Assembly: GCF_900105175.1 (NCBI RefSeq)
Contig: NZ_LT629771.1
Span: 3,286,001 to 3,350,000 of the forward strand
From: Jiangella sp. DSM 45060
Lineage (GTDB): Bacteria; Actinomycetota; Actinomycetes; Jiangellales; Jiangellaceae
Direction of reading: 5' to 3'
Length of the DNA: 64,000 nucleotides
Numbering within the stretch: the stretch's first letter is position 1; each line of letters starts with the position of its first letter. The translations under genes and the position numbers were made by a program. The notes beneath the pieces are model-generated. The model did no database searches. It saw nothing but the letters and a program-made list of their open reading frames with translations, and was not told the origin of the DNA. Below are positions 1 through 8,087 of the stretch, piece by piece.

Positions 1-1402
1 CGTTGTCGAAGACGACGAACACCAGCCGGTCCAGGCCGAGCCGGACCGCGGTGTGGATCTCGCTCATCGTCATCGCGAAACCGCCGTCGCCGGCGATGCC
101 CACCACGACCCGGTCCGGGGCGGCGATCTTGGCGCCGATCGCCGTCGGCACCGCGTAGCCCATCGGGCCGGACGTGCTGCCGATGAACGTCTCGGGCGCG
201 GTCCACCGGTAGTAGCGGTTCAGGTAGCCGGCGAACGCCCCGGCGTCGGAGGTGACGATGGCGTCGGCCGGCAGGATCCGCCGCAGCTGCCCGATCGCGA
301 CGGGCAGGTCCGCCTCGCCCTCGGCGTCGTCGGGCACGGCGGTCGAGGCGACGTAGCGCTCGTGCGCCTCCCGGGCCGCGGCCAGGGCGGCCGGCCGCCG
401 TTCGACCGTTCTGTTCTCCAGGAGGTCGGCCAGCCGGCGGACGGTCGCGCCCGCGTCGGCGACGATCGGCACGTCCGGGTTGCGCACGACGCTCATCGAC
501 GCGGCGTCGACGTCGATCTGGATCAGCTTCTGCTCCGGCCCCGGCACGGTGTAGGACATCGACGTGAAGTCGCCGAGCCGGGTGCCGATGGCGAGTACCA
601 CGTCGGCGTCGCGCAGGGGCCGGGCCAGCTCGGCCGACAGCCAGGGCAGGTTGCCGGCGAACTGCGGGTGCGTGTTCGGGAACGCGTCGAACCGCCGCCA
701 CGCGTTGTAGACCGTGGCGCCGAGCCGCTCGGCCAGCCTCACGACGGCCGCGCGGCCGCGCGGACCGGCGAGTCCGCCGGTGCCGACGATCAGCGCGACG
801 CTGCCTGCGCCGGCCAGCAGCGCGACCGCTCGGACGAGGTCCTCCTCGCGGGCGGCCGGTACCGGGACCGCCTGCCGGGCGACGGCGGTGACCTGTGTCG
901 TCGCGTAGCCGACGTCCTCCGGCAGGCTGACCACCACCGGCCCCGGCCGGCCGCTCCTGGCCAGGTAGAACGCGCGCTGGATCTGCTCGGCCGCGCGGTC
1001 GGGCTCGGTGATCTCGATGCCGTCCTTGCCGAGCAGGCGGCCGGCGGCGAGGTGGTCGAGCTCCTGGAAGCTCTCCCGCCCCGCGTCGTCCCGGGACACC
1101 TGGCCGGCCAGCAGCACGAGGGGCGTGGAATCCTGCCGGGCGGCGTGCAACGCGATCGCCGCGTGGGCGAGACCCGGGCCGCGGGTCACCATGAAGACGC
1201 CCGTGCGCCCCGTGGTCCTGGCCCAGGCGTCGGCCATGAAGCCGGCGCCCTCCTCGTGCCGCGTGGGCACGATGCGGACCTCGGGCACGTCGTTGAACGC
1301 GTCGAGGACTGGCAGGTAGCTCTCGCCGGGCACGCCGAAGACATGGGTGACCCCTTCAGCGGCGATCGCGTCGACGATCACCCTTCCCACCGTGGAACTC
1401 AT
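1..1402 (-). CDS. ThDP-dependent enzyme of the acetolactate synthase/benzoylformate decarboxylase family (3' end outside window)
   Basis: This is a large thiamine-diphosphate enzyme, about 467 residues visible and truncated by the window edge. The N-terminal pyrimidine-binding domain has the family Glu (RHE, Glu50), which activates the cofactor. A central Rossmann-like domain follows, and the PP-binding domain begins with GDGG at about residues 438-441; its distal Asn side is just reached (VVFDN at the edge). The ATG at 1402 has GGAAGG 8 bases upstream. It is the last visible gene of a minus-strand run with a hydroxyacid dehydrogenase, an LLM flavin enzyme and a tautomerase-fold protein, so it probably condenses or decarboxylates a 2-oxo acid in that catabolic route. 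True acetolactate synthase (IlvB) is less likely because no small subunit or ilvC is adjacent. The substrate is not readable from sequence. Confidence 0.88.
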   Translation of the reverse strand, partial: MSSTVGRVIVDAIAAEGVTHVFGVPGESYLPVLDAFNDVPEVRIVPTRHEEGAGFMADAWARTTGRTGVFMVTRGPGLAHAAIALHAARQDSTPLVLLAGQVSRDDAGRESFQELDHLAAGRLLGKDGIEITEPDRAAEQIQRAFYLARSGRPGPVVVSLPEDVGYATTQVTAVARQAVPVPAAREEDLVRAVALLAGAGSVALIVGTGGLAGPRGRAAVVRLAERLGATVYNAWRRFDAFPNTHPQFAGNLPWLSAELARPLRDADVVLAIGTRLGDFTSMSYTVPGPEQKLIQIDVDAASMSVVRNPDVPIVADAGATVRRLADLLENRTVERRPAALAAAREAHERYVASTAVPDDAEGEADLPVAIGQLRRILPADAIVTSDAGAFAGYLNRYYRWTAPETFIGSTSGPMGYAVPTAIGAKIAAPDRVVVGIAGDGGFAMTMSEIHTAVRLGLDRLVFVVFDN

Positions 1403-1453
1403 CGCGATGACCTTCCTGGCCGTGTCGGAACGTGCGGGTCGCGGGTCGATCGG

Positions 1454-2440
1454 TCAGTCGATCGGCGCGTACCCCAGATCCAGATCGACGACGTTGAGCA
1501 GCGGCTCTCCTCCGAGAGCTCGCCGGAGGTTGCGGACGAACAGGTCGACCATGGCGTCCTCCCAGCCCACGAAGTCCGAGGACGTGTGCGGCGAGAGGAC
1601 GACACCGGGCGTCTCCCACAGCGCGTGCTCGGGCTCCAGCGGCTCGCGCCACAGCACGTCGAGCCCCGCGCCGCCGAGCCGGCCCGAACCGAGCGCCGCC
1701 ATCAGCGCCGCCTCGTCGACGACGGCTCCCCTGCCGAGGTTGACCAGGTGGGCGCCGTCGGGCAGCGCGGCCAGCTCGGCCGCCCCGATCAGGCCGCGGG
1801 TCTCGCCGGTCAGCGGCGTGGCGATCACGACGTGGTCGGCGAGCGGCAGGACGTCGAGCAGCTGGTCGCTGCCCACGACACGGTCGAATCCGTCGACCCC
1901 GTCGCGAGGCCGCCGGCCCACGCCGATCACCGTCATGCCCAGCGCGCCGGCGCGGCGGGCGAGCTCGCGGTTCACCGGGCCGACGCCGATGGCGACGAGC
2001 GTCGCGCCCGACAGCATCCGGCTCTCCCGCGGCCGCCAGACCTTCGCCGCCTGGTCGGCGATCGTGCCCGGCAGGTCCTTGGCATGAGCGAGCATGAGCA
2101 TGAGCGCGTACTCGGCCATGGCCGGCGCGGTCACGCCGCGGGAGTTCGTGAACGCGATTCCGCGGGCCCGGACCTCGTCCGACAGCGACGCGTCGACGCC
2201 GGACGCCGCCACGTGCACCCACCGCAGCCGCGGCAGCCGGTCGATCGCGTCCGGCACCAGCGTGCTGCGGAAGTTCCAGACGAACGCCGAGTCGACGGCC
2301 GCCGCCTCCTCGCCGATGTCGTCGGCCGTGACGGCGAAGACGAAATCGGCGAGGTCGCCCGCCTTCTTCAGCAGGCTCGGCGGCTCGACACCCGTGGGCC
2401 GAAGCGCCACGAGCACCCGCGGCTTGACCGGTGGAGTCAC
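1454..2440 (-). CDS. D-isomer-specific 2-hydroxyacid dehydrogenase
   Basis: An NAD(P)-dependent enzyme of 328 residues that should interconvert a 2-oxo acid and a D-2-hydroxy acid. The nucleotide-binding glycines are at 152 and 154 (IGVGPVNRE); the third glycine of the classical GxGxxG is replaced by Asn157. The catalytic Arg-Glu-His set is present as Arg237 (LGRG), Glu266 and His285 (SPHTSS). The start is GTG at 2440, one base after the stop of the upstream LLM enzyme, so translation is probably coupled. It sits 51 bases before the ThDP enzyme gene, and the two may act on the same 2-oxo acid. The family is clear; glyoxylate/hydroxypyruvate reductase-like activity is only a guess. Confidence 0.9.
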   Translation of the reverse strand: MTPPVKPRVLVALRPTGVEPPSLLKKAGDLADFVFAVTADDIGEEAAAVDSAFVWNFRSTLVPDAIDRLPRLRWVHVAASGVDASLSDEVRARGIAFTNSRGVTAPAMAEYALMLMLAHAKDLPGTIADQAAKVWRPRESRMLSGATLVAIGVGPVNRELARRAGALGMTVIGVGRRPRDGVDGFDRVVGSDQLLDVLPLADHVVIATPLTGETRGLIGAAELAALPDGAHLVNLGRGAVVDEAALMAALGSGRLGGAGLDVLWREPLEPEHALWETPGVVLSPHTSSDFVGWEDAMVDLFVRNLRRALGGEPLLNVVDLDLGYAPID

Positions 2441-2441
2441 G

Positions 2442-3470
2442 TCACTTCGCCGCGGCCAGCGGAACGACCTCGTGGGCGAACCGGGTCATGTGCTCGAGGC
2501 CGAACTTGGCGTCCACCCAGCCGTGCAGGTAGAAGTCCATGACCAGGTGGTCGGCGCCGGCCCCGATCATCGCGGCGAGCCGATCGGCGGCCGCCTGCGG
2601 CGTGCCGATCATCAGCCGTTCCTCGGGCCGGTTGAGCGTCTGGTCGTCGCGCCGCTCGACCGCTTCTTCCATGGTGATGCCGTTGATGCGGGCGAGCAGC
2701 CGCGGGATCGCCCACTCGTCGATCCATTGCGCGTCCTCGCTGATCATGCCGTAGTTGACGACGGCGAGCTCGAGCGCCTTGGCCCGTCCGTACTCCTCGG
2801 ACAGCCGCTTCAGCGACGGCACGAGGTCGTCGCGGATCTCGTCCACCGTCGGGAAGAGCGGGTAGAACGCCTCCGCGAACTTCGCCGAGCGGTTGAGCGA
2901 CTTCTCGCCGCCGCCGATCCACAGCGGGAACGGCTGCTGCACCGGCTTCGGGTTCAGCTCCAGACCCTGCGAGTCCCAGATGCCGCCGGTCTCCTCGATC
3001 GGCTCGCCGGCCATCAGCTTGGTGATGGTGTCCAGCGCCTCGTCCATGCGACGGCCGCGCTCGGTCTTCTTCACCATGCCGACCTTGAAGTCCTCTTCCC
3101 ACCAGCCGAGGACCGGGACGGCGACGGCACGGCCATTGCTGGCGTTGTCGAGGGAGGCGAAGTACTGGGCCCAGACGAACGGGTGCAGCGCGGGGACGAC
3201 GAACTCGAAGGCGATCTTGATGCGCGACGTCTCGCGGGCGAGGATCGGCATCAGCACCATCGGGTCGAACAGGTAGCGGGTGCCGAAGGCGCCGAAGCTC
3301 TTCGTCTTCGGCATCGTGAAGTGCCAGGGCACGTGGATCGCCTCGTACCCGAGCTCCTCCGCGGCCTTCGCGAACTCGACCATCGAGTCGACGTCCGGCT
3401 CGTTCGCACCCCAGGGGAAGAGGTACACCCGCAGCTTCTTGAGAATTTCCTCGGCAGTCAGGTTCGACAT
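2442..3470 (-). CDS. LLM-class flavin-dependent oxidoreductase (bacterial luciferase-like)
   Basis: A 342-residue TIM-barrel monooxygenase-type protein that would use reduced FMN or F420. Visible family features are the N-terminal strand leading to an AAEELGYEAIHVPWH segment, a central block naming the barrel strands (PMVLMPILARETSRIKI), and LWIGGGEKSLNRSAKFAEAF, typical of the luciferase-like domain where the family ligand loop occurs. The length is normal. It lies 37 bases downstream of the tautomerase-fold gene and one base upstream of the dehydrogenase gene. Whether it uses FMN or F420 cannot be decided here; actinomycetes have both kinds. Confidence 0.88.
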   Translation of the reverse strand: MSNLTAEEILKKLRVYLFPWGANEPDVDSMVEFAKAAEELGYEAIHVPWHFTMPKTKSFGAFGTRYLFDPMVLMPILARETSRIKIAFEFVVPALHPFVWAQYFASLDNASNGRAVAVPVLGWWEEDFKVGMVKKTERGRRMDEALDTITKLMAGEPIEETGGIWDSQGLELNPKPVQQPFPLWIGGGEKSLNRSAKFAEAFYPLFPTVDEIRDDLVPSLKRLSEEYGRAKALELAVVNYGMISEDAQWIDEWAIPRLLARINGITMEEAVERRDDQTLNRPEERLMIGTPQAAADRLAAMIGAGADHLVMDFYLHGWVDAKFGLEHMTRFAHEVVPLAAAK

Positions 3471-3507
3471 GTCATCCTCTCGCGTCGTCCGGGCCTCGCG
3501 CGGACGG

Positions 3508-3708
3508 TCAGTCCTCGTCGGGCAGGTTCAGGTGCTTGTGGAACGTCGTGCCGTGGGTGCCCCACGACTTCGGGCTGTGCTCGACCAGGAGCACCTGGAC
3601 GTTCTCGAGGCGGGCGCCGTTGTTCACCATGACGTCGGTGATGCCCGCGATGATCGCCTCCTTCTGCTCCTGCGTGCGCTTGGCGATGTCCACTCGAACG
3701 AAGGCCAC
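3508..3708 (-). CDS. 4-oxalocrotonate tautomerase-family protein lacking Pro-1
   Basis: A 66-residue protein with the small beta-alpha-beta tautomerase fold (FVRVDIAKRTQEQKEAIIAG, then a VQVLLVEHSPKSWG segment). I chose GTG at 3708 because AGGAG lies about 8 bases upstream and gives the usual family length; an upstream ATG at 3730 (74 aa) or 3807 would add an unrelated leader. With the chosen start the mature N-terminus is Ala, whereas the family's catalytic base is Pro-1. It leads the operon with the LLM enzyme, so it may be an isomerase with another mechanism, or a binding or structural relative. Confidence 0.8.
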   Translation of the reverse strand: MAFVRVDIAKRTQEQKEAIIAGITDVMVNNGARLENVQVLLVEHSPKSWGTHGTTFHKHLNLPDED

Positions 3709-3761
3709 GTCGCTCTCTCCTCGCATGTGTGTCCGCCGGCCGACAACCTCCGGCATGAGTG

Positions 3762-3774
3762 GCATGTTACATGC
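3762..3774. promoter_or_regulatory. Candidate operator upstream of the tautomerase/LLM operon
   Basis: A perfect inverted repeat GCATG-TTA-CATGC lies 54 bases before the GTG at 3708. A related site, GTATG-CTA-CGTGC, occurs at 3854-3866 and matches at 10 of 13 positions. The ATGTTACAT core resembles GntR-type operators in general form; no regulator gene is adjacent, so the cognate protein is unknown. Confidence 0.4.
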
Positions 3775-3808
3775 AATCGACACGTCAGGGAAGAGTGAGG
3801 CGGCCATT

Positions 3809-4337
3809 CTGGGAGCCGCCGGGTCCCGGGAAGCGCCCGCCCGGGCGCCACTCGTATGCTACGTGCCACCCGTGACCCGGACCGAGGAATCGACCTGGTG
3901 AGGAGTGCAGGCGCCGAACGACCTCGTCGAGGAGCTCGCGGAAGCCGGCGCTCCCGGTGGCGGAGACCGTGGACGGACGCCCGGCGCTCAGTACCGGAAG
4001 ACTTCCGGCGGGATGTCCCGCGGCACGGCGCCCCGCAGATGTGGCTCCACGTCACGCGCTCCCCCGAGTCGGCCCCGGGCCGGCTCGTCGATCGGGCGTG
4101 GGTACTGGCGGCAGGTGGGACCAGCCGCGGTCTGCTTGACGCAACTCCCGAGGGAGCCGTCTGAAACCCGGTCTCCGGCTCTTACCTCGCGGCTCGGCCA
4201 GTATCCACGCGGACGGATCGGGCGGACAGGTGTCCTCCGGTCACCAGGAGGACCGGACGGGAGCTCCGGATGTGACAGGGCGCCGTGATCTCGTGCCCGT
4301 TGCCACCGTCACGGGCCGTCAGTAGGCTCGCCGGGGG
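3809..4337. other. Non-coding stretch upstream of the first LAL regulator
   Basis: I recognise no gene in these 530 bases. It holds the second copy of the GCATG-type site (3854-3866), a GC-rich palindrome GCGCCCG-CC-CGGGCGC at 3833-3848, and nested dyads at 4233-4257 next to the LAL regulator. The open frames crossing it have no recognisable domain and look like chance high-GC frames. Confidence 0.6.
4233..4257. promoter_or_regulatory. Nested inverted repeats in the LAL-1 promoter region
   Basis: Two overlapping dyads are visible: GTCCTCC-N8-GGAGGAC (4233-4254) and TCCGGTC-N8-GACCGGA (4236-4257). They lie about 80 bases before the LAL regulator start. The second dyad recurs with identical arms and spacing at 7159-7180. 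This is probably an operator, but hairpin formation in RNA is also possible. Confidence 0.45.
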
Positions 4338-7127
4338 GTGTCTATGGCCAGGAGGGGTCCGGCATTCGAATTGCGCGGCAGGCGCGACGAGTGCGACATC
4401 CTGGCACGGCTGCTGGCCACGGCCCGATCGGGACACAGCGCCGTCCTGGTGCTGCGCGGCGAGGCCGGCATCGGCAAGTCCGCGCTCCTCGACCACCTGG
4501 TTCGGCAGGCCGCCGGTTGCCGCGGCGCGCGGGCCGTGGGCAGCGAGTCGGAGCAGGAGCTCGCCTTCGCCGGGCTGCACCAGCTGTGCCTGCCGTTCCT
4601 CGACCGTCTCGACCGGCTCCCGGCGCCGCAGCGAGACGCTCTGGTCACGGCGTTCGGCCTGCGGGCGGGGCGCCCGCCGGAGCGGTTCCTCGTCGGGCTC
4701 GCGGTGCTCAGCCTGCTGGCCGACGCCGCGGCCGAGCGCCCGCTCGTCTGCGTCGTCGACGACGCGCAGTGGCTCGACCAGGTCTCCCTCCAGGTCCTGG
4801 CGTTCGTCGCGCGCCGGCTGGCCGCCGAAGCGGTCGCGATGGTGTTCGCGACCCGCGACTCCCATGCGCGCCAGGAGCTCGCCGGCCTGCCGGAGCTCAC
4901 CGTCGGCGGCCTCAGCGACATCGACGCCCGCGCGCTGCTGGACTCCGCCGTCCCGGGCGGTCTGGACGAGCGCGTGCGCGACCAGATCGTCGCCGAGAGC
5001 CGCGGCAACCCGCTCGCACTGCTAGAGCTGCCGCGCGGCTCGACGGCGGCCGAGCTGGCCGGCGGGTTCTGGCGTCCGGACGCACGCCCGCTGGCGGGCC
5101 GCATCGAGCACAGCTTCCTCCAGCGGGTCCGGGCGCTGCCGTCGACGACGCAGCGGCTCGTCCTCGTCGCCGCGGCGGAACCCGTCGGCGACGTGTCCCT
5201 GCTGCTGCGCGCGGCCGCATTGCTGGACCTCGGCGCGGACGCGGCCGGCGCCGCCGAGGACGCGGGGCTGATCGAGATCGGCGCGCGGGTTCGCTTCCGG
5301 CATCCGCTGGTCCGTACGGCGGCCTACCGCAGCGCCGACCCCGGCGACCGCCAGGAGGCACACCGAGCCCTGGCCGAGGCGACCGACCCTGACGCGGACC
5401 CCGATCGTCGTGCCTGGCATCGCGCGCAAGCCGCGGCCGGACCCGACGAGACGGTGGCCGAGGAGCTGGAACGCTCCGCCGGCCGCGCACAGAGCCGTGG
5501 CGGGGTCGCGGCCGCCGCGGCGTTCCTCGAACGGGCGACGGAGCTCACCCCGGACCCGCTCCGGCGTGGGCTGCGGGCTATCGCGGCGGCCGAGGCCAAG
5601 CTGCGGGCCGGCGCGCCCGACCGCGCACACGAGCTGCTCTCCACGGCACGGTGGGCTCCCCTCGACGACCTGCACCGCGCCCGGCTGGCCCGGTTGAGCG
5701 CCCAGGTCACGTCCGTCCGGCGACCCAGCAGCGACGCGGTCCCGCAACTCCTCGACGCGGCCCGTCAGCTGGAGCCGTTCGACCGGGCCGCGGCGCGTGA
5801 GACCTATCTCGAAGCCCTCGGCGCCGCGTTCTTCGCGGGACGCCTCGGCCCGGGCCTTCGCGCCGCGGCCGCGGCGGCCAGCGCGGCGCCGCCCGGACCG
5901 CGTCCGCCGCGACCCACCGATCTGCTGCTGGACGGCGTCACCCTGCGGCTCACCGAGGGCTACGCGGCTGGTGTGTCACCGCTCACCAGCGCCCTTCAGG
6001 CGTTCCGCGGCGACGGCGGCGACGTCGACGACGCGGTCATGAGCTGGCTGTGGCTCGCCTGCCCGGTGGCGCCGGAGCCCATTGCCCCCGACCTGTGGGA
6101 CGACGACGTCTGGCACGATCTCGCCGCACGCGCCGTCCAGCTGGCCCGCGCCACCGGAGCCCTCAACGTCCTCCCGGTCGCGCTCAGCTACCGCGCCGCC
6201 GTCCACCTGCATGCCGGAGAGTTCGCCGCGGCGGCGACCCTGATCGACGAATCCGAGACGATCGCCGCCGCGACCGGCAACGCGCCACTGCGCTACGTCC
6301 CGCTCATGCTGGCCGCCTGGCGCGGGAACGAGGCCACGGCGCGGTCCTCGATCGACGCCGCGGTCAGGGAGGCGACGGCCAGGGGCGAGGGACGTGCCCT
6401 CGGTCTCGCCGGTTACGCGAGCGCCGTCCTCGACAACGGACTCGGCCATTACGCCGCCGCGCTCACCGCCGCCCGGACCGCCTGCGAGTACGAGGACCTG
6501 GGGTTCTACGGATGGACACTGGTCGAGCTGGTGGAGGCGGCGGTCCGCAGCGACCGCCACGACGAGGCTCGGGCGGCCCTGGAACAGCTCGACGAGCGCG
6601 CCGGTTCCAGCGGCACCAACTGGGCGCTGGGCGTCCGGGCCCGGTCGAAGGCGCTGCTGAGCGACGGCAAGCGCGCCGAAGACCTCTACCGTGCCGCGAT
6701 CGAGCGGCTCGGCGGCAGCCACGCGACCGTCGAGCGCGCCCGCGCTCACCTCCTGTACGGCGAGTGGCTGCGCCGCGAGAACCGCCGCACGAACGCCCGC
6801 GAGCAGCTGCGCACCGCCCACGACGCCTTCGCCCGCATCGGCGCCGGCGCGTTCGCCGAACGCGCCCGTCGTGAGCTCCACGCCACGGGTGAGACGGTGC
6901 AGCGCCGCTCCACCGGCACGCACCACTCCCTGACCACGCAGGAAGCGCAGATCGCCCGGCTCGCCGGCGACGGGTTGACGAACCCCGAGATCGGCGCGCA
7001 GCTGTTCATCAGCCGCCACACCGTCGAGTGGCATCTGCGCAAGGTGTTCGCCAAGCTCGACATCAGTTCCCGCCGCCAGCTGCGCACCGCGCTGACGACG
7101 ACCGCGCGGGCCGGCGTGCCGGGTTAG
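4338..7127 (+). CDS. LAL-family LuxR transcriptional regulator with N-terminal AAA ATPase domain (paralogue 1)
   Basis: A 929-residue MalT/LAL-type activator. Walker A is at residues 41-48 (GEAGIGKS) and Walker B is in LVCVVDDAQWLD at about 133-145. The middle 500 residues are Ala/Leu-rich helices of TPR-like appearance. The C-terminus (about 862-920) is a LuxR helix-turn-helix containing LTTQEAQIARLAGDGLTNPE and SRHTVEWHLRKVFAKLDI. Such proteins bind ATP and an inducer, then activate a promoter. Start is GTG at 4338, with an in-frame ATG at 4344 as alternative. A second copy of the same design lies at 8088, and the two match closely in domain layout and many blocks, so they are a tandem duplication. 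The likely target is the NmrA-type gene just downstream. Confidence 0.92.
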   Translation: MSMARRGPAFELRGRRDECDILARLLATARSGHSAVLVLRGEAGIGKSALLDHLVRQAAGCRGARAVGSESEQELAFAGLHQLCLPFLDRLDRLPAPQRDALVTAFGLRAGRPPERFLVGLAVLSLLADAAAERPLVCVVDDAQWLDQVSLQVLAFVARRLAAEAVAMVFATRDSHARQELAGLPELTVGGLSDIDARALLDSAVPGGLDERVRDQIVAESRGNPLALLELPRGSTAAELAGGFWRPDARPLAGRIEHSFLQRVRALPSTTQRLVLVAAAEPVGDVSLLLRAAALLDLGADAAGAAEDAGLIEIGARVRFRHPLVRTAAYRSADPGDRQEAHRALAEATDPDADPDRRAWHRAQAAAGPDETVAEELERSAGRAQSRGGVAAAAAFLERATELTPDPLRRGLRAIAAAEAKLRAGAPDRAHELLSTARWAPLDDLHRARLARLSAQVTSVRRPSSDAVPQLLDAARQLEPFDRAAARETYLEALGAAFFAGRLGPGLRAAAAAASAAPPGPRPPRPTDLLLDGVTLRLTEGYAAGVSPLTSALQAFRGDGGDVDDAVMSWLWLACPVAPEPIAPDLWDDDVWHDLAARAVQLARATGALNVLPVALSYRAAVHLHAGEFAAAATLIDESETIAAATGNAPLRYVPLMLAAWRGNEATARSSIDAAVREATARGEGRALGLAGYASAVLDNGLGHYAAALTAARTACEYEDLGFYGWTLVELVEAAVRSDRHDEARAALEQLDERAGSSGTNWALGVRARSKALLSDGKRAEDLYRAAIERLGGSHATVERARAHLLYGEWLRRENRRTNAREQLRTAHDAFARIGAGAFAERARRELHATGETVQRRSTGTHHSLTTQEAQIARLAGDGLTNPEIGAQLFISRHTVEWHLRKVFAKLDISSRRQLRTALTTTARAGVPG

Positions 7128-7155
7128 ACGTCGGCGCTGTCACACTCAGGGCGCG

Positions 7156-7183
7156 CCGTCCGGTCTGAAGAGTGACCGGACGG
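7156..7183. promoter_or_regulatory. Hairpin/dyad between LAL-1 and the NmrA-like pseudogene
   Basis: A perfect 10-bp inverted repeat, CCGTCCGGTC at 7156-7165 and GACCGGACGG at 7174-7183, has an 8-base spacer. It could end the LAL-1 transcript, but no T-run follows. Its inner 22 bases (TCCGGTC-N8-GACCGGA) repeat the site at 4236-4257, which favours a protein-binding role. Confidence 0.45.
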
Positions 7184-7218
7184 GCGAACGGCGCCTCCGG
7201 CTGCACTGGAGGTGCGAG

Positions 7219-7979
7219 ACGAAGATCGTCGTCATCGGTGGCAGCGGGCTGATCGGCTCGACCGTCGTCGCTCGTCTGCGCGAGCACGGGCACGAAGCCG
7301 TTCCCGCCTCGCGGAACACGGGCGTCGACACCCTCACCGGGCAGGGGCTGGCCGACGTGCTGGCCGGCGCGGAGGTGGTGGTCGACGTGTCCAACTCGCC
7401 GTCGTTCGAGGACGAGGCGGTCCTGCGGTTCTTCGAGACGTCGACACGGAACCTGCTCGCCGCCGAGGCCCAGGCGCAGGTGGGACACCACGTCGCGCTG
7501 TCGATCGTCGGCGCCGACGCATTGCCCGACAGCGGCTACCTGCGGGCCAAGGTGGCTCAGGAGTCGCTGATCGAGGCCGGCCCGATCCCGTACTCGATCG
7601 TGCGCTCCACGCAGTTCTTCGAGTTCGTGAAGAGCATCGCCGACGGCGCCACCGCCGGGACCGAGGTGCGGCTGCCGCACGTGCTGTTCCAGCCCGTCGC
7701 CGCGGCCGACGCCGCCGGAGTCGTCGGCCGCACGGCCGTGGGCGACCCCGGAACGGGCGGGTCGAGATCGGCGGGCCGGAGCGGTTCCGGTTCGACGACT
7801 TCGCCCGGGACGGCCTGGCCGCCCGGAACGATCCCCGCACGGTGGTCACCGATCCGCACGCCCGCTACTTCGGCACCGAGCTGGACGAGCGGTCGCTGGT
7901 CCCCGGCGCCGGCGCGGTGCTCGGCGAGACCCGATTCGCCGACTGGGTGAGCTTGACGGCGGCGGCGCCGGCGCGGTGA
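7219..7979 (+). pseudogene. NmrA-like NAD(P)-binding reductase, broken by start-codon loss and a frameshift
   Basis: The reading frame closely matches the intact paralogue at 15064: a Rossmann motif VVIGGSGLIGS, then DVSNSPSFEDE, FFETSTRNLLAAEA and SIVGADALPDSGY. Two lesions separate it from that gene. Where the paralogue starts ATG-AAG, this copy reads ACG-AAG at 7219, although GGAGGTG remains 5 bases upstream. Near 7750, after GRTAVGDP, the frame shifts; the rest (NGRVEIGGPERFRFDDFARD and onward to ADWV) continues one base out of register, as expected from a 1-base deletion. It could yield a short product from GTG 7357, but the fold would be incomplete. A sequencing error could explain one lesion, hardly both. 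Confidence 0.75.
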
Positions 7980-8034
7980 CCCGTCCCGCGGGGTCTTGTC
8001 CGGCGAAACGGCGAGTGCGACTCTGAGGGATCGA

Positions 8035-8065
8035 CTCCGGCCGGGCGCCGCACCCTCCGGCCGGA
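8035..8065. promoter_or_regulatory. Direct repeats in the LAL-2 leader
   Basis: CTCCGGCCGG occurs at 8035-8044 and again at 8055-8064, exactly 20 bases (two helical turns) apart, just before the ribosome-binding site of LAL-2. The second copy sits in the palindrome TCCGGCCGGA. It may be an activator site, but GC-rich chance repeats are common in this genome. Confidence 0.25.
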
Positions 8066-8087
8066 CCCTCGGCCGCAGGAGGACGTC

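Noticed and set aside
53-2542. Long plus-strand open frame of 829 codons opposite the ThDP and dehydrogenase genes
   Set aside because: It is antisense to two clear genes, has no recognisable domain and a composition (Arg/Gly/His-rich) typical of shadow frames in very high-GC DNA. The same holds for the other long frames opposite real genes.
3709-3807. Longer N-terminus for the tautomerase-fold gene (ATG 3730 or 3807)
   Set aside because: The extra residues match nothing in the family, and the GTG at 3708 has a well-placed AGGAG.
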